From: an uncultured Clostridia bacterium
GTDB lineage: Bacteria; Bacillota; Clostridia; UBA1381
Assembly: GCA_934489015.1 (NCBI GenBank)
Contig: CAKSSN010000038.1
Location: forward strand, 1 to 14,255
Length of the DNA stretch: 14,255 bases
Reading direction: 5' to 3'
The notes under the pieces are model-generated. The model saw nothing but the letters and a program-made list of their open reading frames with translations, searched no databases and was not told the origin of the DNA. Positions 6,304 through 13,351 of the stretch are shown in pieces. Every line of letters begins with the position of its first letter. The stretch's first letter is position 1. A program made the translations under genes and the position numbers.

Positions 6304-7371
6304 ATGATTTATAAAAATGCTCTTTTAAACGGAGAAATTGTTGATATAAAAATTGAAAACGGAAAATTTGCCGAAATAGGACACATAAACGAGGACGGAG
6401 AGGATCTCGGCGGAAAGAAAATATATCCCGGGCTTATTGACGTACATATTCATGGCTGTATGGGAAATGACGCGTCGGATATAGGAAAGCTCCCGGAAAT
6501 GTCGGAATATCTGGCTAAAAACGGCGTTACATCATGGCTCCCGACAACAATGACGATTGATATTGAAACGATAAAGAAAATAACGTCTTCAGATACCTCA
6601 TGCCCGAACGGTGCTGAAGTTCTCGGCTTTCATATGGAGGGACCTTATATTTCGCCAAATCATAAGGGTGCTCAGAATGAGAAATATATAAAAAATCCCG
6701 ATATTGATGAGTTTCTTTCTATTAAAAATGTAAAAATGATAACTCTTGCGCCTGAGCGTGAGGGCAGCATGGAGTTTATAAAAAAGTGCCCGGCTGTTGT
6801 TTCAATCGGTCATACGGACGCGGATTACGACTGTACGGAGAAAGCCATTGACTGCGGTGCGAAATGTCTGACGCATACGTTTAACGCAATGCCGCCGCTT
6901 CATCACAGAAATCCGGGAGTAATCGGAGCAGGAATTGACAGGGAAATTTATGCGCAGGTTATCTGCGACGGGCTTCATATACATAAAAGCGTTATAAAAA
7001 TGCTTTACAGAACTTTCGGGAAAAGCCGCATGGTGCTTATAAGCGACGCGCTGCGCGCGGCAGGGCTGGCAGACGGAGTGTATGAGCTCGGTAAGCAGAA
7101 TATAATAGTTAAAAATTCTATCGCGAGAACGGAGGACGGCGCACTTGCCGGCGGCACAACAATGCTTCTCGGATGCGTTAAAAAGGCTATAGAGTTCGGT
7201 ATACCCGAAGAGGACGCTTTTTGTATGGCTTCAAGAACTCCGGCAGAGCTTATGGGACTTAACAAAGGAAGAATAGAAGTCGGCTTTGACGCGGATTTCG
7301 GCATTTATGACAATGAATTAAATCTCCAAATGTGCGTTGTCGGCGGAAAAGCTGTTTATAAAAATATGTAA
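6304..7371 (+). CDS. nagA: N-acetylglucosamine-6-phosphate deacetylase
   Basis: 355 aa, slightly shorter than E. coli NagA (382). It removes acetate from GlcNAc-6-P to give glucosamine-6-P, the substrate of the NagB domain encoded just upstream. Amidohydrolase-family landmarks are all present: PGLIDVHIHG with His48/His50, HMEGP (110-114) with metal ligand Glu112, GHTDAD with His170, THTFNAMPPLHHR with His191, DGLH (222-225), ISDALRAAG with catalytic Asp248, and LAGGTTML (281-288) near the C-terminus. Start: ATG 6304 preceded by AAAGGA (6287-6292), a fairly long 11-nt spacing. The 77-nt gap before it holds a hairpin but no convincing promoter, so it is probably read from the promoter at 2617. 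Confidence 0.95.
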   Translation: MIYKNALLNGEIVDIKIENGKFAEIGHINEDGEDLGGKKIYPGLIDVHIHGCMGNDASDIGKLPEMSEYLAKNGVTSWLPTTMTIDIETIKKITSSDTSCPNGAEVLGFHMEGPYISPNHKGAQNEKYIKNPDIDEFLSIKNVKMITLAPEREGSMEFIKKCPAVVSIGHTDADYDCTEKAIDCGAKCLTHTFNAMPPLHHRNPGVIGAGIDREIYAQVICDGLHIHKSVIKMLYRTFGKSRMVLISDALRAAGLADGVYELGKQNIIVKNSIARTEDGALAGGTTMLLGCVKKAIEFGIPEEDAFCMASRTPAELMGLNKGRIEVGFDADFGIYDNELNLQMCVVGGKAVYKNM

Positions 7372-7379
7372 AAAGTTTC

Positions 7380-7408
7380 TTGACAAAGGCGTATATATAT
7401 GATATAAT
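7380..7408 (+). promoter_or_regulatory. Perfect-consensus sigma-A promoter of tyrS
   Basis: -35 TTGACA (7380-7385), 17-bp spacer, -10 TATAAT (7403-7408), with extended TGA just upstream: twelve of twelve consensus bases. It starts 9 bp after the nagA stop. Predicted start near 7415, leaving a leader of only about 47 nt. Confidence 0.9.
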
Positions 7409-7423
7409 AGGCTAAAGTATACT

Positions 7424-7438
7424 GTCTGCACGGCAGAC
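7424..7438 (+). other. Small hairpin in the tyrS leader
   Basis: GTCTGC (7424-7429) and GCAGAC (7433-7438) can form a 6-bp stem with a 3-nt loop, ending 8 nt before the GAGGAG ribosome site (7447-7452). It is too small for a T-box or known riboswitch. It may tune RNA stability or initiation, or mean nothing. Confidence 0.3.
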
Positions 7439-7461
7439 TGACTGATGAGGAGTAGAAAAGA

Positions 7462-8679
7462 ATGAGTAACAATGTTTTTGACGTGCTCAAGGAGCGCGGA
7501 CTTATTGCGCAAACAACGCACGAGGAGGAAATAAGAGAGCTTCTCGGCAAGGAGAAGGTAACGTTTTATATAGGCTTTGACCCTACTGCCGACAGCCTTC
7601 ATGTAGGTCATTTTCTCCAGATGGTTGTAATGCGCCATATGCAGAATTTCGGTCACAGACCTATCGCGCTCGTAGGCGGCGGAACGGGTCATGTAGGCGA
7701 TCCGTCCGGCAGAACGGATATGCGTTCGATGATGACAAAGGATATAATAGATCATAATTGTGAGTGCTTTAAAAAGCAGCTTAGCAAGGTTGTTGATTTT
7801 TCGGACGGCAAGGCTTTAATGGTTAATAATGCCGACTGGCTTTTAAATCTTAATTATATAGAGTTTCTGCGCGATATAGGAACGTGCTTCTCGGTAAACA
7901 AAATGCTTACCGCAGAGTGCTTCAAGCAAAGACTTGAAAAGGGACTTTCGTTCCTTGAGTTTAACTATATGCTTATGCAGAGCTATGATTTTCTTATGCT
8001 TTCGAGAAAGTACGGCTGTAAGCTTGAGCTCGGCGGCGACGACCAGTGGAGCAACATATTGGGCGGTATTGATTTGTGCAGAAGAAAGGATCAGAACCAG
8101 GTTTACGGTATGACCTTTACTCTTCTTACAAACAGCGAGGGCAAAAAGATGGGTAAAACCGCAAGCGGCGCCGTATGGCTCGATCCTGAAAAATTCTCCC
8201 CATATGATTTTTATCAGTACTGGGTAAATGTTCAGGACGCCGACGTTATAAAATGCCTTAAGCTTTTGACATTTGTTCCTATGGAAGAAATAAGAGAAAT
8301 GGAAAAATGGGAAGGTGCGGAGCTTAACAAGGCTAAGAAAATTCTTGCTTATGAGGTTACAAAGCTCGTTCACGGTGAAGAGGAAGCCGAAAAGTGCAAA
8401 AACGCTGCGGAGGCTGTTTTTGCAGGCGGCGGTGTGAGCGAAAATATGCCGACGACAAATATTCCCGACGCAGTCGGACGCGGTATACTCGACATTATTG
8501 CAGAGTGCGGAATTGTTGCTTCAAAATCAGAGGGCAGACGCATAATTACTCAAAACGGTCTTTCGGTAAACGATAAAAAGGTTATCGATGTAAATGCTGT
8601 TGTTACGGAGGATATGTTTGACGGCGGCAGCATGATTGTAAAAAAAGGTAAAAAGGTGTTCCACAGGGTTACAAAATAA
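7462..8679 (+). CDS. tyrS: Tyrosyl-tRNA synthetase
   Basis: 405 aa, the normal length of the bacterial TyrRS. It charges tRNA-Tyr with tyrosine in the cytoplasm. The class I catalytic core shows FYIGFDPTADSLHVGH with the HIGH-type box HVGH (47-50), VGGGTGHVGDPSGR (71-84), tyrosine-pocket segments NYMLMQSYDFL and LGGDDQWSNI (190-199), and the KMSKS-type loop KMGKT (229-233). Residues about 343-400 are an S4 RNA-binding domain (SKSEGRRIITQNGLSVND). GAGGAG lies 9 nt before the ATG. It has its own promoter (7380-7408) and terminator (8726-8766), so it is monocistronic. Many Gram-positive tyrS genes have a T-box leader; this one has no room for it. Confidence 0.97.
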   Translation: MSNNVFDVLKERGLIAQTTHEEEIRELLGKEKVTFYIGFDPTADSLHVGHFLQMVVMRHMQNFGHRPIALVGGGTGHVGDPSGRTDMRSMMTKDIIDHNCECFKKQLSKVVDFSDGKALMVNNADWLLNLNYIEFLRDIGTCFSVNKMLTAECFKQRLEKGLSFLEFNYMLMQSYDFLMLSRKYGCKLELGGDDQWSNILGGIDLCRRKDQNQVYGMTFTLLTNSEGKKMGKTASGAVWLDPEKFSPYDFYQYWVNVQDADVIKCLKLLTFVPMEEIREMEKWEGAELNKAKKILAYEVTKLVHGEEEAEKCKNAAEAVFAGGGVSENMPTTNIPDAVGRGILDIIAECGIVASKSEGRRIITQNGLSVNDKKVIDVNAVVTEDMFDGGSMIVKKGKKVFHRVTK

Positions 8680-8725
8680 CGGTCTGACACACGGGATGTG
8701 TTTTGTGATTTTTAAATAAATTGAG

Positions 8726-8766
8726 GCGAAGCTGTATGCCAAAAATGCATACAGCTTCGCTTTTTT
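8726..8766 (+). terminator. Strong intrinsic terminator after tyrS
   Basis: GCGAAGCTGTATGC (8726-8739) and GCATACAGCTTCGC (8747-8760) form a perfect 14-bp stem with a 7-nt loop, followed at once by TTTTTT (8761-8766). It ends the tyrS transcript. The remaining spacer to 8862 is AT-rich and holds no gene. Confidence 0.96.
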
Positions 8767-8862
8767 GCTTTGAGATATGAGGAGCATATGTTAAAATAGA
8801 TATATAATGCGTATGATTTTTATATGTATTGTGTATTTATTGTGAAATTTATTTATTAGCTG

Positions 8863-8891
8863 TTGACATAATACTTTTAAAGTGGTATAAT
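8863..8891 (+). promoter_or_regulatory. Perfect-consensus sigma-A promoter of yqeG
   Basis: -35 TTGACA (8863-8868), 17-bp spacer, -10 TATAAT (8886-8891) with extended TGG (8883-8885). Predicted start near 8898, giving a leader of about 47 nt. Confidence 0.9.
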
Positions 8892-8944
8892 TAAGTGTAT
8901 TTACAGAATACGTTTTGTAATAATGCGTAAGGAGCGTCGAGGTG

Positions 8945-9433
8945 ATGAAAAGATTTACTCCTACATATGTTTTTAAAAGCATAGCCGATATTGATGACAG
9001 TTTTTTCAAAAGGGAAAAAATACATCTTGTTTTGCTTGATATTGATAACACGCTCGTTGAGGATAACGAACCGAAACCGAGTGAATATTCCCTTTTATGT
9101 ATTGAAAAGCTGAAAAGGCTCGGTCTTAAGCTTTGTCTTGTTTCAAATAATACAAAGGAGCGCGTTGACGCGTTTAACGAGGGGCTCGGTCTTTATTCGG
9201 TATACAGAGCGCACAAGCCGCTCGGCAGAAAGCTTGAGAGTGCAATTGTTAAAATGGGAGAGAAAAAAGAAAACTCGCTTTTAATAGGCGATCAGCTCCT
9301 GACGGATATTGCGGCAGGAAACGGCTGCGGTATAAGAACGGCGCTTGTAAGCCCGATTGATACGTCAAGAGAAAACCGATTTTTTAAATTTAAACGTTTT
9401 ATCGAAAATAAGATTTTTTTGAGAAATTTTTAG
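8945..9433 (+). CDS. yqeG: YqeG-family HAD phosphatase
   Basis: 162 aa, a compact HAD-superfamily class IIIA phosphatase. HAD motif I is LLDIDNTLVE with nucleophile Asp32 and acid/base Asp34, motif II is LVSNNT, the Lys of motif III lies in RAHKPLGRK, and motif IV is IGDQLLTDIAAGN. Length and motif spacing fit the bacterial YqeG family, related to the yeast mitochondrial phosphatidylglycerophosphate phosphatase Gep4; a role in phospholipid or nucleotide phosphate removal is plausible, but the substrate is not shown by sequence. AAGGAG (8929-8934) is 10 nt before the ATG at 8945. A GTG at 8942 is an alternative start with 7-nt spacing, adding one residue. Transcribed from its own promoter; no clear terminator follows. 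Confidence 0.88.
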   Translation: MKRFTPTYVFKSIADIDDSFFKREKIHLVLLDIDNTLVEDNEPKPSEYSLLCIEKLKRLGLKLCLVSNNTKERVDAFNEGLGLYSVYRAHKPLGRKLESAIVKMGEKKENSLLIGDQLLTDIAAGNGCGIRTALVSPIDTSRENRFFKFKRFIENKIFLRNF

Positions 9434-9514
9434 ACTTTTTCTCACTGAAATGACTGTTTTGTTACAGAAGCTTTTAAAATATGTTTTAAAACAGAAAAAA
9501 ATCAGTAACAAGTG

Positions 9515-9543
9515 TTGACGGCGGCTTAAAAATATTATAAAAT
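9515..9543 (+). promoter_or_regulatory. Sigma-A promoter of rsmD-coaD
   Basis: -35 TTGACG (9515-9520), 17-bp spacer, -10 TAAAAT (9538-9543), five of six bases each. Upstream is very AT-rich, with TTTTAAAA twice (9472-9479, 9484-9491), possibly acting as an UP element. Predicted start near 9550, giving a very short leader of about 17 nt. Confidence 0.72.
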
Positions 9544-9566
9544 ATATTCAAACTGTGGAGGAAAAA

Positions 9567-10112
9567 GTGAGGGTAATATCAGGTACAAGGCGTGGACGAA
9601 AGCTTTGCGAAATTGAGGGTATGGCTATCCGTCCGACAACCGACAGGGTTAAAGAGTCAATGTTTAATCTTATACAGGGCAAAATTCCGTCTGCGGAGGT
9701 TCTTGACGCGTTCGGAGGGACAGGCGCTTTGGGGATTGAGGCGCTCAGTCGCGGTGCGAAAAGCGCTGTTTGCGTTGACTGTGAGGAAAAGTCGCTTGCC
9801 GTTGCAAAAAAGAATTATGAAATGTGCGGATTTTCGGCGGAGCTTGTAAAATCAAGCGCAAATTCATATCTTGAATCGACGGACAGGCAGTTTGATATTA
9901 TTTTTATGGATCCTCCGTACAATAAAGGGCTTGTTTCTCCGGCTCTTGAAATAATAAAAAGGCGTTCGGTTTTAAAGCAGGACGGAATTATCGTTATAGA
10001 GCGCGACGGCGTTGAGGACAAGTTCTCTGCCGACGGATATTCCGTTTTGAAAGAGCGTAAATACGGAAGAACAGTTATCACTATACTCAGCATACAGCAG
10101 AAAGAAGCGTGA
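9567..10112 (+). CDS. rsmD: 16S rRNA (guanine-966-N2) methyltransferase
   Basis: 181 aa, the usual RsmD length. It methylates the exocyclic amine of G966 (E. coli numbering) of 16S rRNA, using S-adenosylmethionine. The class I methyltransferase fold shows RPTTDRVKESMFN (22-34), typical of RsmD, AdoMet-binding motif I LDAFGGTGALGIEALSRGA (46-64) and the amino-methyltransferase motif DPPY (115-118). Start: GTG 9567, which gives the family's normal opening MRVISGTRRGRKL and has GGAGG (9557-9561) 5 nt upstream. An in-frame GTG at 9555 would lie upstream of that ribosome site and is rejected. The stop is 4 nt before the coaD start, so the two genes are probably translationally coupled, a common clostridial pairing. 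Confidence 0.95.
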   Translation: MRVISGTRRGRKLCEIEGMAIRPTTDRVKESMFNLIQGKIPSAEVLDAFGGTGALGIEALSRGAKSAVCVDCEEKSLAVAKKNYEMCGFSAELVKSSANSYLESTDRQFDIIFMDPPYNKGLVSPALEIIKRRSVLKQDGIIVIERDGVEDKFSADGYSVLKERKYGRTVITILSIQQKEA

Positions 10113-10116
10113 ACAA

Positions 10117-10593
10117 ATGCGTATAGCGGTTTATCCGGGCAGTTTTGATCCGGTTACTAACGGTCATCTTGATATAATTCAAAGGGCGTCAAGGCTTTAT
10201 GACAGACTTGTTATAGGAGTGCTTGACAATTCGTCAAAAAGTCCGGTGTTTACCGCAGAGGAACGCGCCGATATGCTCAGGTGCGTAACAGCCGGAATGG
10301 ATAATGTTGAGGTTGATACGTTTTCCGGACTTCTCGTAGATTTTGCATCAGCTAAGAAAGCACAGGTTATAGTAAAAGGTCTTCGTACTGTAGCCGATTT
10401 TGAATATGAGTTTCAGATGGCGCTTTTGAATAAGGCGCTCAATGCTCAATATGAGACCGTTTTCATGATGACTGATACGAAGTTTTCGTACATCAGTTCA
10501 AGCATGGTTAAGGAGGTTTCAAAATATCATGGTGATCTGACCGGGTTTGTTCCCTCCGAAATTAAAGGCAGGATAGAAGAAAAATTCAAATGA
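10117..10593 (+). CDS. coaD: Pantetheine-phosphate adenylyltransferase
   Basis: 158 aa, normal for CoaD (PPAT). It transfers AMP from ATP to 4'-phosphopantetheine, giving dephospho-CoA, the penultimate step of coenzyme A synthesis. Nucleotidyl-transferase signature YPGSFDPVTNGH (6-17) carries the T-x-G-H motif (Thr14, Gly16, His17). VKGLR (86-90) supplies substrate-binding Lys/Arg, and the second ATP motif YISSSMVKE (125-133) is intact. There is no strong ribosome site before the ATG; the rsmD stop is only 4 nt upstream, so translation likely depends on coupling. Confidence 0.97.
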   Translation: MRIAVYPGSFDPVTNGHLDIIQRASRLYDRLVIGVLDNSSKSPVFTAEERADMLRCVTAGMDNVEVDTFSGLLVDFASAKKAQVIVKGLRTVADFEYEFQMALLNKALNAQYETVFMMTDTKFSYISSSMVKEVSKYHGDLTGFVPSEIKGRIEEKFK

Positions 10594-10659
10594 GAGCGCA
10601 GAGCTCATTGAGGCAGGAGTATTGTTTCTCCGAAAGAAATGGATAGGAGTGTTGTTGGC

Positions 10660-11130
10660 ATGGATATGGATATTATGGAAATTATTGATTTGATGGAAGA
10701 AGCAATTGAAAAGGCTTCCTCAGTTCCGCTTACCGGCAAGGTAATGATTGACAAGGATGAAATTCTTGATTACATTCAGGAAATCCGTCTTATGTATCCC
10801 GACGAGCTGAAAGAAGCTAAATGGGTTAAAGAGGAAAGACAGCGTATTTTGCATGAAGCCGAAACTCGCGCTGAGGCTATTCAGAAAAATGCCGAAGAAA
10901 CTCAAATGGCGCTCATTGATGAGCATGAAATTACGCGCTGTGCATATGAGCAGGCAAACGAGCTTGTCAGAAATGCGTCGGAGCAGGCTATGGATATTAA
11001 AACAGACTGCGACCAGTATGTTGACGACTTGCTCAGCAACGCCGAAGAAAGACTTCAGCTGCTTTTGAATAAAATCAGGCAGGACAGAGCTGATATGAAT
11101 AATGTCGGCGGTTCCGATAAAAATAATTAA
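10660..11130 (+). CDS. Conserved clostridial coiled-coil protein (ATPase-like annotation)
   Basis: 156 aa, acidic and almost wholly helical. Residues 1-22 form a short helix (MEIIDLMEEAIEKAS). V-P-L-T-G-K-V-M-I-D-K-D-E-I-L-D-Y-I-Q-E-I-R (22-43) is the conserved block of a family I recall lying next to coaD in Clostridia. Residues about 50-142 (KWVKEERQRILHEAETRAEAIQ and onwards) look like one long amphipathic coiled coil rich in Ala, Glu and Arg. Databases often call such proteins ATPase or V-ATPase subunit H/E-like because of that coiled coil; no Walker motif or membrane segment is present, so I do not claim ATPase activity. A DivIVA-like scaffold role is equally possible. Start: ATG 10660 with AGGAG (10645-10649) 10 nt upstream; the ATG at 10639 precedes that site. 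Confidence 0.75.
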   Translation: MDMDIMEIIDLMEEAIEKASSVPLTGKVMIDKDEILDYIQEIRLMYPDELKEAKWVKEERQRILHEAETRAEAIQKNAEETQMALIDEHEITRCAYEQANELVRNASEQAMDIKTDCDQYVDDLLSNAEERLQLLLNKIRQDRADMNNVGGSDKNN

Positions 11131-11146
11131 GATTTTTGCGCAAATC

Positions 11147-11192
11147 AAGCTGTAACTGCCCATGTAAGCAGTAACAGCTTATTTGTTTATTT
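11147..11192 (+). terminator. Probable terminator before fhs
   Basis: AAGCTGTAACTGC (11147-11159) pairs with GCAGTAACAGCTT (11168-11180): 12 bp with one internal A-A mismatch and an 8-nt loop, followed by ATTTGTTTATTT. The tail is T-rich but interrupted, so termination may be partial. I see no good consensus promoter between here and the fhs start, so read-through may supply fhs. Confidence 0.62.
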
Positions 11193-11222
11193 AAATAATT
11201 TTATGCTTTGGAGGAAAGGAAT

Positions 11223-12893
11223 ATGCTTACCGATATAGAAATTGCGCAAAGCGCCGAAATGTACGATATAAGAGAAATTGCGAAAAAAGCCGGAATAAAT
11301 GATGATGAGCTTGAATGTTACGGAAAATATAAGGCAAAGGTTGACAGCAGCATTTTTAAAAGACTTGCCGATAAAAAGGACGGAAAGCTCGTGCTTGTGA
11401 CGGCAATAAATCCGACGCCCGCCGGAGAAGGTAAAACGACAACAACAATCGGCTTGGGCGATGCGCTTACAAGGCTCGGAGAAAAGGCGGCTCTTGCGCT
11501 GCGTGAGCCCTCGCTCGGTCCTGTAATGGGCGTTAAGGGCGGAGCTGCCGGAGGCGGCTACAGTCAGGTTGTTCCGATGGAGGATATTAATCTTCATTTT
11601 ACGGGGGATATGCACGCGCTTACCGCTGCAAACAATCTTCTTTCGGCTATGATTGACAATCATATTCATCAGGGAAATAAGCTCGGCATTGACGTTAATA
11701 ATATTGTCTGGAAAAGGGTTACGGATACAAACGACAGAGCGCTTCGCAAATGCGTTGTGGGACTGGGCGGAAAGGTAAACGGAGTTCCGCGCGAGGACGG
11801 ATTTATGATAACGGTTGCGTCGGAAATTATGGCTGTTTTGTGTCTTGCTTCCGATATAATGGATTTAAAAGCGCGCATTGCGAAAATCATTATTGGCTAC
11901 AATTACGGCGGCGACCCTGTTTATGCAGGTGACCTTAATGCTGAGGGTGCGCTCACGGCTTTGTTAAAGGACGCTATAAAGCCAAATCTTGTTCAGACTC
12001 TTGAGCATACGCCGTGCTTTATTCACGGAGGACCTTTTGCAAATATAGCGCACGGCTGCAACAGCGTTCAGGCAACGCGTCTTGCGATGAAAATGAGCGA
12101 CTGGTGCATTACGGAAGCAGGCTTCGGAGCGGATCTCGGTGCGGAAAAATTCTTTGATATAAAATGCCGCTTTGCCGATCTTAAGCCGGATGTTGTTGTA
12201 ATTGTTGCAACGGTGCGCGCGCTTAAATATAACGGCGGCGTTTTAAAGAGCGAGCTTAAGGAAGAAAACGTTGAAGCCTTAAAGCGCGGTATGGTAAATC
12301 TTGAAAAACATATTGAAAACATGAGCCTTTACGGCTGCCCGGTTGTTGTGGCAATTAACAGATTTGACACGGATTCCGACGCAGAGCTTGAAGCAATAGA
12401 GAAAATGTGCGCAGATAAAAAGGTGCGCTTTGCCCTTTCGGAATGCTTTGCAAAAGGCGGCGATGGCGGAGAAGCTCTTGCAAGAGAGGTTATAAAAGCG
12501 GCAGAGGAGGAAAAATCGAACTTTGCGCCGCTTTACGATGAAAACCTTTCAATTCCCGAAAAGCTTGAAATAATAACAAAGAAAATATACGGCGGAAGTG
12601 GCGTTAAATTCTCGGCAAAGGCTAAAAAGCAGATTGCAAACCTGGAGCGTCTGGGACTTGATAAAAAGCCCGTATGCGTTGCAAAAACGCAGTATTCGCT
12701 TTCCGATAATGCGGCGCTGCTCGGAAGACCGACCGATTTTGATATAAATATTTCCGAAGTCAGAGTGTCAAACGGAGCAGGCTTTATCGTCTGCGAAACG
12801 GGAAGCATTATGGTTATGCCGGGACTTCCCAAGTTGCCGGCTGCCGAAAACATAGATGTTGACGAAAACGGAAAAATAACGGGGCTGTTTTAA
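11223..12893 (+). CDS. fhs: Formate-tetrahydrofolate ligase
   Basis: 556 aa, the typical length of the monofunctional bacterial enzyme. It joins formate to tetrahydrofolate with ATP, giving 10-formyl-THF for purine and formyl-Met-tRNA synthesis, and is the entry of the methyl branch in acetogens. Nucleotide loop TPAGEGKTTTTIGLGDAL (65-82), REPSLGPVMGVKGGAAGGGYSQV and NLHFTGDMHA just after it, and TEAGFGADLGAEKFFDIKCR mid-protein are family blocks. Start: ATG 11223 with GGAGG (11210-11214) 8 nt upstream; an in-frame TTG at 11208 overlaps that site and is rejected. Its stop overlaps the tsaE start (TAATG), indicating a shared transcript. No other acetogenesis genes are in view, so an anabolic role is the safe reading. 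Confidence 0.97.
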   Translation: MLTDIEIAQSAEMYDIREIAKKAGINDDELECYGKYKAKVDSSIFKRLADKKDGKLVLVTAINPTPAGEGKTTTTIGLGDALTRLGEKAALALREPSLGPVMGVKGGAAGGGYSQVVPMEDINLHFTGDMHALTAANNLLSAMIDNHIHQGNKLGIDVNNIVWKRVTDTNDRALRKCVVGLGGKVNGVPREDGFMITVASEIMAVLCLASDIMDLKARIAKIIIGYNYGGDPVYAGDLNAEGALTALLKDAIKPNLVQTLEHTPCFIHGGPFANIAHGCNSVQATRLAMKMSDWCITEAGFGADLGAEKFFDIKCRFADLKPDVVVIVATVRALKYNGGVLKSELKEENVEALKRGMVNLEKHIENMSLYGCPVVVAINRFDTDSDAELEAIEKMCADKKVRFALSECFAKGGDGGEALAREVIKAAEEEKSNFAPLYDENLSIPEKLEIITKKIYGGSGVKFSAKAKKQIANLERLGLDKKPVCVAKTQYSLSDNAALLGRPTDFDINISEVRVSNGAGFIVCETGSIMVMPGLPKLPAAENIDVDENGKITGLF

Positions 12894-13330
12894 TGGAAAT
12901 TAAATTGGAAACTCATACGCCGGAGGAAACCTTTGAAGCTGCCGAAAAGCTTGCCGCACATTTTAAGGCAGGGGATATAGTCTGCCTGTCGGGCGAAATG
13001 GGCGCAGGCAAAACGCTGTTTGCTCAGGGGCTCGCAAAGGGGCTTGGAATTTCGGAGCCTGTTACAAGCCCGACATTTACAATTGTAAACGAATACACAA
13101 ACGGCAATATCCCGTTTTATCATTTTGACGCCTACAGGATTGAGGACCCGGACGAAATGTATGAAATAGGCTTTGACGAATATCTGTTTTCCGGCGGAAT
13201 ATGCCTAATAGAGTGGCCGGAAATGATTGAAGAGCTTATTCCGGATAATCACATGACAGTTACGATAGAACGCGGAGAAAACCCGGCAAGCGACAGGATA
13301 ATAACAATAAGCGGCAGCATAACAGAATAG
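12893..13330 (+). CDS. tsaE: tRNA threonylcarbamoyladenosine biosynthesis ATPase TsaE
   Basis: 145 aa, normal for TsaE. It is the P-loop ATPase that cycles the TsaB-TsaD-TsaE complex making t6A37 in ANN-decoding tRNAs. Walker A is GEMGAGKT (34-41). The family's TSPTFTIVNEY (58-68) follows, then FYHFDAYRI (75-83) with its Asp/Tyr/Arg, and LIEWPE (105-110), the Trp/Glu block. It starts on the last base of the fhs stop codon (TAATG) with no separate ribosome site, so reinitiation after fhs is expected. tsaB follows 21 nt downstream. Confidence 0.95.
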   Translation: MEIKLETHTPEETFEAAEKLAAHFKAGDIVCLSGEMGAGKTLFAQGLAKGLGISEPVTSPTFTIVNEYTNGNIPFYHFDAYRIEDPDEMYEIGFDEYLFSGGICLIEWPEMIEELIPDNHMTVTIERGENPASDRIITISGSITE

Positions 13331-13351
13331 GTTGAGGGAGAACACTGAAAA

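Noticed and set aside
8770..8797. Second promoter-like pair TTGAGA-N16-TAAAAT after the tyrS terminator, with a tiny frame (ATG TTA AAA TAG) behind a GAGGAG
   Set aside because: Weak match, and a perfect promoter follows at 8863-8891; a three-codon frame is not credible as a leader peptide.
9472..9491. Repeated TTTTAAAA and CTGTTTT/AAAACAG pairing between yqeG and rsmD as a terminator
   Set aside because: Stem is almost all A-T with a long loop and no proper T tail on plus; more likely simple AT-rich upstream promoter DNA.
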